In this document: piece by piece, positions 8,791-15,427 of the stretch | How positions within the stretch are numbered: position 1 is the first letter of the stretch | How the letters are laid out: each line of letters opens with the position of its first letter | Assembly: GCA_021775875.1 (NCBI GenBank) | Contig: JAJFHA010000020.1 | Location: 89,544-153,543, forward strand | Length of the DNA stretch: 64,000 nucleotides | Direction of reading: 5' to 3' | From: Hyphomicrobiales bacterium | Lineage (GTDB): Bacteria > Pseudomonadota > Alphaproteobacteria > Rhizobiales > NORP267 | Made by a program: the position numbers and the translations under genes | Notes under the pieces: model-generated | Seen by the model: the letters and a program-made list of their open reading frames with translations, nothing else | Told to the model about the DNA's origin: nothing | Database searches by the model: none

Positions 8791-10053
8791 ATGAAAATTG
8801 ACGATCTTGAAAAAAAGGCGGTCTCCGAGACACCGTCCAGCCTAGAAGTTGTCGACGCGTTCGACGATTTCATGCGCTCGTTTGAAGCCTTCAAGGAAAC
8901 CAACGACGAGCGGCTGGCCCAGCTCGAAAATCAGGTTTCGGTCGATGTTCTGACAGAAGAGAAAATGAACCGGATCAACCATTCCGTCGATGAACAGAAG
9001 CGGCGCATGGATGATCTGCTTCTGAAAGCCCGTCGCCCGGTTTTGTCGAGCAACGGTTCTTTGTCCGGATCGCCGTTTGCAGGCGAACATAAGCAAGTCT
9101 GGAACGCGTATATGCGCGCTGGCGAAACCGGCAATTTGCGCCAGATCGAAGGCAAGGCATTGTCTGTCACGTCTGATCCGGATGGTGGCTATCTGGTGCC
9201 GGAACAGACCGAAGTTGAAATCGGTCGACGGTTGGCGGAAATTTCTCCGATCCGGGAAATATCCAGCGTCCGGCAAGTGTCTTCGACTGTCTACAAGAAA
9301 CCGTTCTCAACCAATGGCGCTGCCACCGGATGGGTCGGCGAAACCGATGTGCGTCCGCAAACCTCAACCCCGACACTGGCTGAGTTGCAGTTCCCGACCA
9401 TGGAACTCTACGCCATGCCGGCAGCGACCAGCACCTTGCTGGATGATTCAGCGGTCAATATCGACCAGTGGATCGCGGAAGAAGTTCAGACCGTTTTCGC
9501 CGAACAGGAAGGCCAGGCCTTTGTTGCTGGTGATGGCGTCAACAAGCCACGCGGTTTTCTCAATTATACCAATGTTGCCGACGGCTCCTGGAGCTGGGGC
9601 AATATCGGCTATATCGCCACTGGCACCGCAGGCGGCTTTGATGCCACCAGCCCGGGGGACGCCATGATCGACGCGATCTACGCCCTTCGGGCAGGCTACC
9701 GCGCCAATGGCCATTGGGTCATGAACCGCCGCACCCAGGCCGAGATCCGCAAGATCAAGGATGCTGACGGCAATTATATCTGGCACCCCGGCACCCAGCC
9801 GGGCGGCAAGGCAAGTCTGATGAATTTCCCGATCGCGGAATCTGAAGACATGCCGGACATCGCGGCCGACAGCATGTCAATTGCGTTTGGTGACTTCAAT
9901 CGCGGTTACCTGATTGTCGATCGTCTCGGAGTCCGCGTATTACGCGATCCGTTCACCGCAAAACCTTACGTGCTGTTCTACACGACCAAGCGCGTTGGTG
10001 GTGGGGTGCAGGATTTTGAAGCCATCAAGTTCCTCAAATTCGGGATCTCATAA
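8791..10053 (+). CDS. HK97-fold major capsid protein (GTA g5-like)
   Basis: A 420-residue capsid subunit. Roughly the first 90 residues are charged and coiled-coil-like, as in the HK97 delta domain cleaved by the protease encoded just upstream. The rest has HK97-fold landmarks, such as DPDGGYLVPEQTEVEI, a WVGETD segment, the EGQAFVAGDGVNKPRGF region and a C-terminal LGVRVLRDPFTAKPYVLFYTTKRVGGGV tract (split here only in description). GAGGT precedes ATG 8791. The gene is intact. Confidence 0.95.
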   Translation: MKIDDLEKKAVSETPSSLEVVDAFDDFMRSFEAFKETNDERLAQLENQVSVDVLTEEKMNRINHSVDEQKRRMDDLLLKARRPVLSSNGSLSGSPFAGEHKQVWNAYMRAGETGNLRQIEGKALSVTSDPDGGYLVPEQTEVEIGRRLAEISPIREISSVRQVSSTVYKKPFSTNGAATGWVGETDVRPQTSTPTLAELQFPTMELYAMPAATSTLLDDSAVNIDQWIAEEVQTVFAEQEGQAFVAGDGVNKPRGFLNYTNVADGSWSWGNIGYIATGTAGGFDATSPGDAMIDAIYALRAGYRANGHWVMNRRTQAEIRKIKDADGNYIWHPGTQPGGKASLMNFPIAESEDMPDIAADSMSIAFGDFNRGYLIVDRLGVRVLRDPFTAKPYVLFYTTKRVGGGVQDFEAIKFLKFGIS

Positions 10054-10088
10054 ACCCTGTCTCCCTCCCCGGTGGCGGCCTGGTGGCT

Positions 10089-10109
10089 GGTTGGTCTTTA
10101 AGACCGACC
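10089..10109 (+). other. RNA hairpin in gap after capsid gene
   Basis: GGTTGGTC, loop TTTAA, then GACCGACC gives an 8-bp stem with one G-T pair. It sits in the only sizeable gap (110 bp) of the head module, between the capsid and connector genes, in otherwise GC-rich, structure-prone DNA. There is no T-tract, so it is more likely an mRNA-stability or processing element than an intrinsic terminator. Confidence 0.45.
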
Positions 10110-10163
10110 GGTTGCCGGGCCGCGATTGGTGACTTCTCAAATTTCCGAGTATTGGACAATTTC

Positions 10164-10742
10164 ATGACCGCAATCATTCTGACAGCACCGGCCACCGAGC
10201 CGGTAAGCCTTTCTGAGGCCAAGGCTCATCTTAAAATCGACACAGGCGACGAAGACATTCTGGTCCAGAGCCTGCTGACCGCAGCCAGGCTCCATGTGGA
10301 GACAATCACAAGCCGGGTGGTGATAACGCAAACATGGCGGATCACCCTCGATCATTGGCCCGTCCGCAACATTCTTGAATTGCCAATCGGTCCGGTCCAG
10401 TCGGTGGATGCGATCCGCATCTATGACGATGATGATATTACAATGACCATGGATCCGTCCCGTTACCTTGTGGACGTGGGATCGGTCCCGGCACGGATTG
10501 CCATGCGCGGGTTTGAGAATTGGCCGGACCCTGGCCGCATTCTCAACGGCATCGAGATCGACATCACCGCCGGATACGGGTTGACAGCAAGTGATGTGCC
10601 GGAGCCGCTCCGCCATTCAATCCTGATGCTGGCGTCCCACTGGTTTGAAAACCGCGAACCCTTGATGGGAACAGGCGGCCAATTGCCGGTCCCCGCTGCC
10701 GTATCGGCCCTGATCGCCCCCTACCAGACGGTGCGCCTGTGA
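10164..10742 (+). CDS. Head-tail connector/adaptor (gp6-like, GTA g6 position)
   Basis: A 192-residue protein of the phage gp6-like connector type, with an N-terminal PVSLSEAKAHLKID motif typical of the family, a central YDDDD loop region, and a C-terminal helix around LRHSILMLASHWFENRE. Such proteins form the adaptor ring beneath the portal. ATG 10164 is chosen over an upstream in-frame GTG at 10083 because homologues begin close to the PVSLSEAKAHL motif. It overlaps the next gene by 4 bp. Confidence 0.88.
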   Translation: MTAIILTAPATEPVSLSEAKAHLKIDTGDEDILVQSLLTAARLHVETITSRVVITQTWRITLDHWPVRNILELPIGPVQSVDAIRIYDDDDITMTMDPSRYLVDVGSVPARIAMRGFENWPDPGRILNGIEIDITAGYGLTASDVPEPLRHSILMLASHWFENREPLMGTGGQLPVPAAVSALIAPYQTVRL

Positions 10743-11062
10743 TCAGGGTCTCAAATATGCGGGCGCGGTTGATACTGGAACAGCCAACCGGCGCGAGTGA
10801 CAATAGCGGCGGCATTGATCTGGTCTGGACCCTGGTTGCGGCTCTATGGGGCAACATTCGCCCTGTTGGCGGCGGCGAACAGCTAAAATTCGACCGCGAA
10901 CACGCCACCTGTGATCACCTGATCCGCATCCGGTTTCGCAGCGACATAAATACAAATATGCGCTTTCGCTTCGCCACCCGGATATTCGAAATTCGCCGGA
11001 TTGCTGATCCCGATGGCCGTCGCCAATGGCTGGAAGCCTTGTGCGAAGAACGGCCCCAATGA
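10739..11062 (+). CDS. Head closure/stopper protein (GTA g7 position)
   Basis: A 107-residue beta-rich protein with the layout of phage head-tail adaptors (SPP1 gp16/HK97 gp9-like): a short basic start, a W-A-x-L-W-G-x-I tract near residues 30-40, and a late RIADPDGRRQWLEALCEER end. It starts GTGATC overlapping the previous stop and ends in an ATGA overlap with the following gene, so translation is coupled. Confidence 0.85.
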   Translation: MIRVSNMRARLILEQPTGASDNSGGIDLVWTLVAALWGNIRPVGGGEQLKFDREHATCDHLIRIRFRSDINTNMRFRFATRIFEIRRIADPDGRRQWLEALCEERPQ

Positions 11063-11430
11063 AGGTGGTTGCCAGATCAAAAGGCGCTTCATCATTTGGC
11101 CGGGCCATGCGACGGCGCGCTGAATTGCGTGGGCTGAACAGCGCCATGCAATCAATCGGCGAAGGTTTGAAGCAACGCGCTGAAAGCGGTCTTGAAGAAA
11201 CCGGATTGCCGGATTTTATTGTCCGTCGTCTTAAACGAAGCCTCAAGCTGGAAACCCGTCCAGACGGAAACATTGTGCTGTCGAGCGACGACCCTTTGGC
11301 CGCACAAATCGAAACCGGCAGCTTTGGCCGCGATGCGCGGCCCTGGTTGCTGCCAGCGCTTATGGATGTTCGCAAACAAATTCGAGCGCGGTTACAAACC
11401 ATTGTAACAGGTGAGGATATTGCAAAATGA
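11059..11430 (+). CDS. HK97 gp10-like neck/tail-completion protein
   Basis: A 123-residue basic protein resembling the HK97 gp10 family (neck or tail completion), with a final segment typical of that family around PWLLPALMDVRKQI. The ATG at 11059 makes a 4-bp overlap with the head-closure gene; the gene ends in another ATGA overlap. As I remember the Rhodobacter capsulatus GTA, no such gene is recognised between its g7 and g8, so its presence makes this neck more phage-like. Confidence 0.75.
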   Translation: MKVVARSKGASSFGRAMRRRAELRGLNSAMQSIGEGLKQRAESGLEETGLPDFIVRRLKRSLKLETRPDGNIVLSSDDPLAAQIETGSFGRDARPWLLPALMDVRKQIRARLQTIVTGEDIAK

Positions 11431-11834
11431 CAGACGCCGCATCGTCCCTGCAACAGGGCATTTATCAAACCCTGACCGCAGCAAATACCGTCACCGATTT
11501 GCTCGGCGGCCCCAACGTCTTTGATCATGTGCCGGCCAACGCGCGGTTACCGTATCTGACCATCGGCCAGTCGGTGACCCGCGACTGGAGCACTGGCACC
11601 GAAGGCGGGTCGGAACATATCGTCACCCTCCATGCCTGGTCGCGGGCAGGCGGGCGCAAAGAGGTTTTGGCAATCACAGGTGCGGTCCGCGACGCACTGC
11701 ACGACATTGCGATCTCGCTGGCCGATCACAATTTGGTCAATCTTCGCTATGATTTTTCCCAGGGTCGCCGCGACCCCGATGGCGAAACCTGGCACGGGCT
11801 GGTGCGCTTTCGCGCCGTTACAGAAGCAAACTGA
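11427..11834 (+). CDS. Tail terminator, DUF3168 family (GTA g8-like)
   Basis: A 135-residue DUF3168 protein. The family caps the tail tube and joins it to the head. Recognisable pieces are SLQQGIYQTLTA at the N-terminus, PYLTIGQS, the HIVTLHAWSRAGGRKE segment and a C-terminal WHGLVRFRAVTE. It is translationally coupled to the preceding gene and followed by a short gap to the tail-tube gene. Confidence 0.9.
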   Translation: MTDAASSLQQGIYQTLTAANTVTDLLGGPNVFDHVPANARLPYLTIGQSVTRDWSTGTEGGSEHIVTLHAWSRAGGRKEVLAITGAVRDALHDIAISLADHNLVNLRYDFSQGRRDPDGETWHGLVRFRAVTEAN

Positions 11835-11863
11835 ACATTTTGATATTTATGGAGGCATGAAAC

Positions 11864-12277
11864 ATGGCAGCTCAAAAAGGCAAGGATCTTTTGCTGAAAG
11901 TTGATTCCGACGGCGTCGGGACGTTCACCACAATAGCGGGCTTGCGCGCCCGCTCAATCTCGTTCAACGCCGAAAGCGTCGATATCACCCACGCCGAATC
12001 CGCCGGCCAATGGCGCGAATTGCTCGCAGGCGCGGGAATCCGCCGCGCCGCGCTGTCCGGTGCCGGCATCTTCCGCGACCAGGCATCGGACGAGATTGCA
12101 CGAAGTTATTTCTTCAACGGAACCATCCGCGACTGGCAAATCATCATCCCAGATTTTGGCACAATGACCGGCGCTTTTCAGATAGCAGCCCTCGAATTCT
12201 CCGGCCAGCATGACGGCGAAGTGGGTTTCGATCTAGCCTTGGAATCGGCGGGGGAAATTACGTTTGTGGGTGTGTGA
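11864..12277 (+). CDS. Major tail (tube) protein (GTA g9-like)
   Basis: A 137-residue tail-tube subunit of the TP901-1/GTA type, with MAAQKGKDLLLKVDS at the N-terminus, the SVDITHAESAGQWRELL segment at about 44-60, and the late beta-strand region GEVGFDLALESAGEITF. GGAGG lies ten bases upstream of the ATG. It is the last gene before a sharp drop in GC content; the adjoining DNA is described separately. Confidence 0.92.
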   Translation: MAAQKGKDLLLKVDSDGVGTFTTIAGLRARSISFNAESVDITHAESAGQWRELLAGAGIRRAALSGAGIFRDQASDEIARSYFFNGTIRDWQIIIPDFGTMTGAFQIAALEFSGQHDGEVGFDLALESAGEITFVGV

Positions 12278-12340
12278 TAATATTAGCTAGTTGATTGTGT
12301 TTTAGGAAATAGCCAAAGCTCTACAAAACTTTGTAACGAT

Positions 12341-12355
12341 GTTCATTTTTTGTTC
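12341..12355 (+). promoter_or_regulatory. Candidate LexA (SOS) box, GTTC-N7-GTTC
   Basis: GTTC at 12341-12344 and GTTC at 12352-12355 are separated by exactly seven bases, matching the direct-repeat SOS box of alphaproteobacterial LexA. It would link the downstream genes to DNA damage. A match of eight fixed bases can occur by chance about once per strand in a window of this size, so location rather than rarity is the argument. Confidence 0.5.
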
Positions 12356-12434
12356 TCTGTTGCCGCAATGTAACGCCCGATTCACATTGTTGACAACAAG
12401 TTCATTTTGTGACTTCCAAAAAAAATTGATCTTG

Positions 12435-12449
12435 TTAAGATGGCCTTAA
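12435..12449. promoter_or_regulatory. Candidate CtrA-binding site, TTAA-N7-TTAA
   Basis: TTAA at 12435-12438 and 12446-12449 flank exactly seven bases, matching the full CtrA consensus of alphaproteobacteria. CtrA influences GTA expression in Rhodobacter capsulatus. The site lies about 180 bp upstream of the 74-residue gene and 80 bp after the candidate LexA box. AT-rich DNA raises the chance of a random match. Confidence 0.5.
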
Positions 12450-12628
12450 GGGATAAGAGGTGAGAATCTATTGACTTTGAGATGATTTTATGTTTGTGAC
12501 GCTGCCTTGATGTCGCCATTAGTTGTCATTATATGATTTGTCAATGGATATCTTAGAACACAATTTTTTAGCTCAATTTAATGCGAATATGCGCGTTTTT
12601 TGGGTCCAACAATGAAAGGAGAGGTATT

Positions 12629-12853
12629 ATGTCAGTGGAACTTGATCGCCTTAAAGTCAGATTTGATGGCCTCTTCAATGAAGATGGTCTTACTAATATA
12701 AAGTTCTTTATTGACCGTCGGCCTGAAATAACCGGTGCAGAATTTGCATCTGAGTTAAACAAAATTCAGGATACAATTGCTGCCGGGGGTATAAGCCCGA
12801 TAGAAAGTATAGACAAAGACGCAAAAACTCGTAGATTTGACGAAGCCTTTTAG
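12629..12853 (+). CDS. Small hypothetical moron protein
   Basis: A 74-residue acidic protein beginning MSVELDRLKVRF. ATG 12629 is preferred over an upstream frame start at 12581 because AAAGGAGAGG lies directly before it. I do not recognise the family; there is no signal peptide, membrane segment or cysteine. Codon use and GC are lower than in the flanking tail genes, so the gene appears to have been acquired with its regulatory region. It is followed 23 bp after its stop by an intrinsic terminator. Confidence 0.7.
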   Translation: MSVELDRLKVRFDGLFNEDGLTNIKFFIDRRPEITGAEFASELNKIQDTIAAGGISPIESIDKDAKTRRFDEAF

Positions 12854-12876
12854 CCGAATCAAATTTCAACTTGGAG

Positions 12877-12901
12877 AAGGGGGCTTTTGCCCTCTTTTTT
12901 T
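12877..12901 (+). terminator. Intrinsic terminator after 74-residue moron gene
   Basis: Left arm AAGGGGGC (12877-12884), loop TTTT, right arm GCCCTCTT (12889-12896; one G-T pair), then a run of seven T ending at 12901. It is a textbook rho-independent terminator in the middle of the tail module and overlaps the start region of the next gene. Confidence 0.8.
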
Positions 12902-13537
12902 ATGTCTTATTTCAAATATGTCGATGCGCTACTGCGCAAGTATCACAAAGAGCACGATATCACGCGAGTTGAAATTAGCGTTGATAAGCTAAGGCCATTT
13001 TTTGAAGAAATGGGATATGTGGACAAGATTTTATGGGAAAAATTCGATTTCAATTCCCGAATCATACTTGCCCAAATAAAAACTTATGAAGCGCAAATGG
13101 GTGCTTATAAAGATATTGGGACATATGCCCGAATCCAAATTTCAAGCGGCCAAAATTATTGCTGGAAACGTTTTATTTTATGTAAGGAAATGTATCACTG
13201 TATTTTGGATGAGGAACAAGAAAACCGCATTACCGACACCTCCTCTCTTTTAAAATTAACAGATTATTTTACTAACAGTTTTTTGGATAGAATTGCAGAT
13301 GAAAATGGTACATTTAAACCATTCGTTACCGAAGAAGACGCAGAAGTGATGGCGCTAGAAACGTTGTTTCCAATGGAATTGAGACGTTCGTTCTGCGATG
13401 ATCTCGATGATGGAAAAATAACCGCGTATCAGTTGGCTTTAAGATTCAGAATCCCAGAAGTGTATGTTCAGACTGCTATGGTTGATTCATACTATTCTGC
13501 CGTTTCTCGTGGACGAGACCTCATCAATACCGATTAA
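12902..13537 (+). CDS. Degenerate ImmA/IrrE-like protein (first HExxH histidine lost)
   Basis: A 211-residue AT-rich gene. The central segment KRFILCKEMYHCILD lines up with the RFTLAHELGH helix of ImmA/IrrE zinc peptidases, and a later TEEDAEVMALETLFPMELRR segment lines up with the usual EANAFAAELLMP region, followed by a helix-turn-helix-like LALRFRIPEVYVQ. The first metal-binding His is Lys here (KEMYH), so peptidase activity is doubtful. ATG 12902 has no good ribosome-binding site; a TTG at 12887 with GGAGAAGG upstream is an alternative, but it lies inside the terminator hairpin. The assignment is by pattern only. Confidence 0.6.
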   Translation: MSYFKYVDALLRKYHKEHDITRVEISVDKLRPFFEEMGYVDKILWEKFDFNSRIILAQIKTYEAQMGAYKDIGTYARIQISSGQNYCWKRFILCKEMYHCILDEEQENRITDTSSLLKLTDYFTNSFLDRIADENGTFKPFVTEEDAEVMALETLFPMELRRSFCDDLDDGKITAYQLALRFRIPEVYVQTAMVDSYYSAVSRGRDLINTD

Positions 13538-13606
13538 AAATAGTGGTTGCCTGACCTGTGTTGATTTGGCGCGCCTACCGTGTATCTAACCCCCGGACCT
13601 CAAAAC

Positions 13607-13972
13607 ATGATCAACCTCCCAAATCCCGTGCGCGGCGAGATCGCTGCCACGCTGGACGGCGATCCTTATTGCCTGTGCCTGACGTTAGGCGCGCTGGCAG
13701 AACTTGAAGGCGTGTTCGCTGCTGATGACCTGATGGCGCTTGCCGTTCGGTTTGAGAATGGGCGGATGAAATCATCCGAGGCGATTGCGGTGATCGGGGC
13801 GGGGCTGCGGGCTTGTGGCAATGAGATCAGTAACGAAGATGTCGCCGGGATGCGTGTTGAAGGCGGCGCGGCGGGGTTTGTCTCAATCGTCGCCCGGCTG
13901 CTGACGGCAACATTTTCCAGCGCCGTTGAGCCATCGGACGCCGCGCCGGAGGCGCGTTCGCCGGGAAAGTAA
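13607..13972 (+). CDS. Tail assembly chaperone, short form (GTA g10-like, G-like)
   Basis: A 121-residue protein of the GTA gp10 family, with the typical LTLGALAELEGVF and LMALAVRFENGRMKS segments and a GAGLRACG helix. Such chaperones coat the tape measure during tail assembly. ATG 13607 gives the usual short N-terminus; a GTG at 13580 is also in frame. The gene ends G GGA AAG TAA, a classical -1 slippery heptamer placed directly before the stop, and the -1 frame continues as the second chaperone. Confidence 0.88.
   Translation: MINLPNPVRGEIAATLDGDPYCLCLTLGALAELEGVFAADDLMALAVRFENGRMKSSEAIAVIGAGLRACGNEISNEDVAGMRVEGGAAGFVSIVARLLTATFSSAVEPSDAAPEARSPGK
13963..13969 (+). other. Programmed -1 ribosomal frameshift site (GGGAAAG)
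   Basis: In the g10-like frame the heptamer reads G GGA AAG, i.e. X XXY YYZ, followed immediately by TAA. The same heptamer drives the lambda G/GT tail-chaperone frameshift. Slipping by one base enters the open frame that encodes the g10.1-like chaperone. No strong downstream pseudoknot is evident by eye. Confidence 0.75.
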
Positions 13973-14178
13973 CTGCCAAATCTGAACAAGCTTCCACCAT
14001 ATCCTGGGCCGAGGTGATGGCCTTCGGGTTTGCTGAACTTGGCCTGTCGTCTGCTGATCTTTGGGCCATGACGCCGCGCGAATTAGCGGCAGCGGCGGGC
14101 TATGGAACTGGCGTCGGGGTCCGGCTGGAGCTAAGCGGATTACAAAACCTAATGGCCCGGTATCCGGACCAAGCCTGA
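13969..14178 (+). CDS. Second tail chaperone domain (g10.1-like), probably made as a -1 frameshift fusion
   Basis: This frame adds 69 residues after the slippery site, giving a predicted 190-residue fusion with the g10-like protein. Its conserved parts, SWAEVMAFGFAELGL, LWAMTPREL and LQNLMARYP, match the small tail-assembly chaperone found after g10 in GTAs. The frame is open back to 13930 but has no ATG, GTG or TTG until GTG 14014/ATG 14017, which lie inside the conserved region and lack a good ribosome-binding site. This favours translation by frameshifting, though a separate short product of about 53 residues from 14017 cannot be excluded. Confidence 0.8.
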   Translation, partial: VTAKSEQASTISWAEVMAFGFAELGLSSADLWAMTPRELAAAAGYGTGVGVRLELSGLQNLMARYPDQA

Positions 14179-14196
14179 CACAAACAGGAAATTTCC

Positions 14197-14778
14197 ATGC
14201 AATTTGATGAAATGATAAATGTTGGCGTCAACGCCGACACGACACAATTTCGTGCGGAACTTGGCAGCCTCGAAGGGCTCGCCAGTGATTTCGGACGGTC
14301 CATGACCAATGCGCTTAAAAGCGCGGCGACCAACGGGCGCAGTTTCAAATCTGTGCTGCAATCGCTTGGCCAAAGCCTCTCCAGCCTGGCCCTGAACGCC
14401 GCGTTAAAACCGTTGCAGGACAGCCTATCCAGCGGCATCGGGTCGCTGTTTGGTAGCCTGTTCCCTTTTGCCAAAGGTGGTGTGGTTGGCGCGCCGATGC
14501 CGACACCATTTGCCAATGGCGGCATTGTCGCCAGCCCGACTTTGTTCCCAATGGGAAATCGTGGCACCGGATTGGCGGGTGAAGCCGGGCCGGAAGCCAT
14601 TTTGCCCCTGTCGCGTGGCAGCGACGGCCGGTTGGGCGTGCGCACGTCCGGGCAGGGCGGCGCGATCAATATCAATTTCAACGTGACCGCAACCGATGCT
14701 GAAAGTTTCCGCCGCTCGGAAACTCAAGTTGCGGCGATGGTCCACCGCGCCGTGTCGCGCGGCCAGCGAAATCTTTGA
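14197..14778 (+). CDS. Short tail tape-measure protein (GTA g11-like)
   Basis: A 193-residue protein of the GTA tape-measure type. It has an N-terminal helical part, a glycine-rich middle with FAKGGVVGAPMPTPFANGG, and the AGEAGPEAILPLSRG motif shared by GTA g11 and phage tape measures. Tape length sets tail length, so this short protein implies a short siphovirus-type tail, as in the Rhodobacter GTA. The gene follows the chaperone frame by 18 bp. Confidence 0.88.
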   Translation: MQFDEMINVGVNADTTQFRAELGSLEGLASDFGRSMTNALKSAATNGRSFKSVLQSLGQSLSSLALNAALKPLQDSLSSGIGSLFGSLFPFAKGGVVGAPMPTPFANGGIVASPTLFPMGNRGTGLAGEAGPEAILPLSRGSDGRLGVRTSGQGGAININFNVTATDAESFRRSETQVAAMVHRAVSRGQRNL

Positions 14779-14788
14779 GGAACACATA

Positions 14789-15427
14789 ATGGCATTTCAT
14801 GAAGTCAGGTTCCCCACAAGCATCTCCCTTGGTGCATCTGGTGGCCCCGAACGACGCACGGAAATCGTGACGCTCGGGTCGGGTTTTGAGGAACGCAACA
14901 GCCGCTGGGCTTCGTCCAGGCGGCGCTACAATGCGGGCTACGGGGTCAAATCCTTGAAAGACATGCACACCGTGCTGGCATTTTTCGAAGAACGCCGCGG
15001 CCGTCTCCATGCCTTTCGCTGGCGCGACAGGGCGGATCATCTATCCGGTGAACCAGGATCCGCGCCCACCGCGCTTGATCAGGAAATCGGGATCGGGGAC
15101 GGCGTAACCGCAGCGTTTCCGTTGAAGAAAACTTATGGCCAAGTTTATCTGCCCTACGAACGGGCAATCGACAAACCCGAACAGGGTTCGGTACGTGTTG
15201 CTGTGGGTGGCGTCGAGCAAACCATAGACATCGATTTCACCGTCGATACCTCGACCGGCATTGTGACATTTCTCGCAGGCCACATTCCCGCTGCCAGCGC
15301 AATCATCACAGCCGGGTTCCGGTTCGATGTGCCGGTGCGGTTCGATATGGAATTTCTCGAAATCAACCTCACATCATTTGATGCGGGGGAAATTCCAAAC
15401 ATTCCGCTTGTCGAGATACGGTCATGA
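14789..15427 (+). CDS. Distal tail protein, DUF2460 (GTA g12-like)
   Basis: A 212-residue DUF2460/TIGR02217 protein, the distal tail ring joining tube to hub. It starts MAFHEVRFPTSISLGASGGP, and contains the YNAGYGVKSLKD segment and FRWRDRADHLS, all typical. GAGGAA seven bases upstream supports ATG 14789. It ends in an ATGA overlap with the DUF2163 gene. Confidence 0.92.
   Translation: MAFHEVRFPTSISLGASGGPERRTEIVTLGSGFEERNSRWASSRRRYNAGYGVKSLKDMHTVLAFFEERRGRLHAFRWRDRADHLSGEPGSAPTALDQEIGIGDGVTAAFPLKKTYGQVYLPYERAIDKPEQGSVRVAVGGVEQTIDIDFTVDTSTGIVTFLAGHIPAASAIITAGFRFDVPVRFDMEFLEINLTSFDAGEIPNIPLVEIRS

Larger units (their letters stand above)
12278..12628 (+). other. AT-rich non-coding regulatory region upstream of moron genes
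   Basis: No convincing gene is visible in these 351 bases, which are much more AT-rich than the flanking tail genes. They hold an exact GTTC-N7-GTTC and an exact TTAA-N7-TTAA motif (listed separately), a perfect 13-bp palindrome TTGTTGACAACAA at about 12384-12396, and a possible -35 TTGACT at 12471-12476 with no good -10 at normal spacing. A strong ribosome-binding site (AAAGGAGAGG) closes the region just before the 74-residue gene. The composition suggests acquired DNA. Confidence 0.6.
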
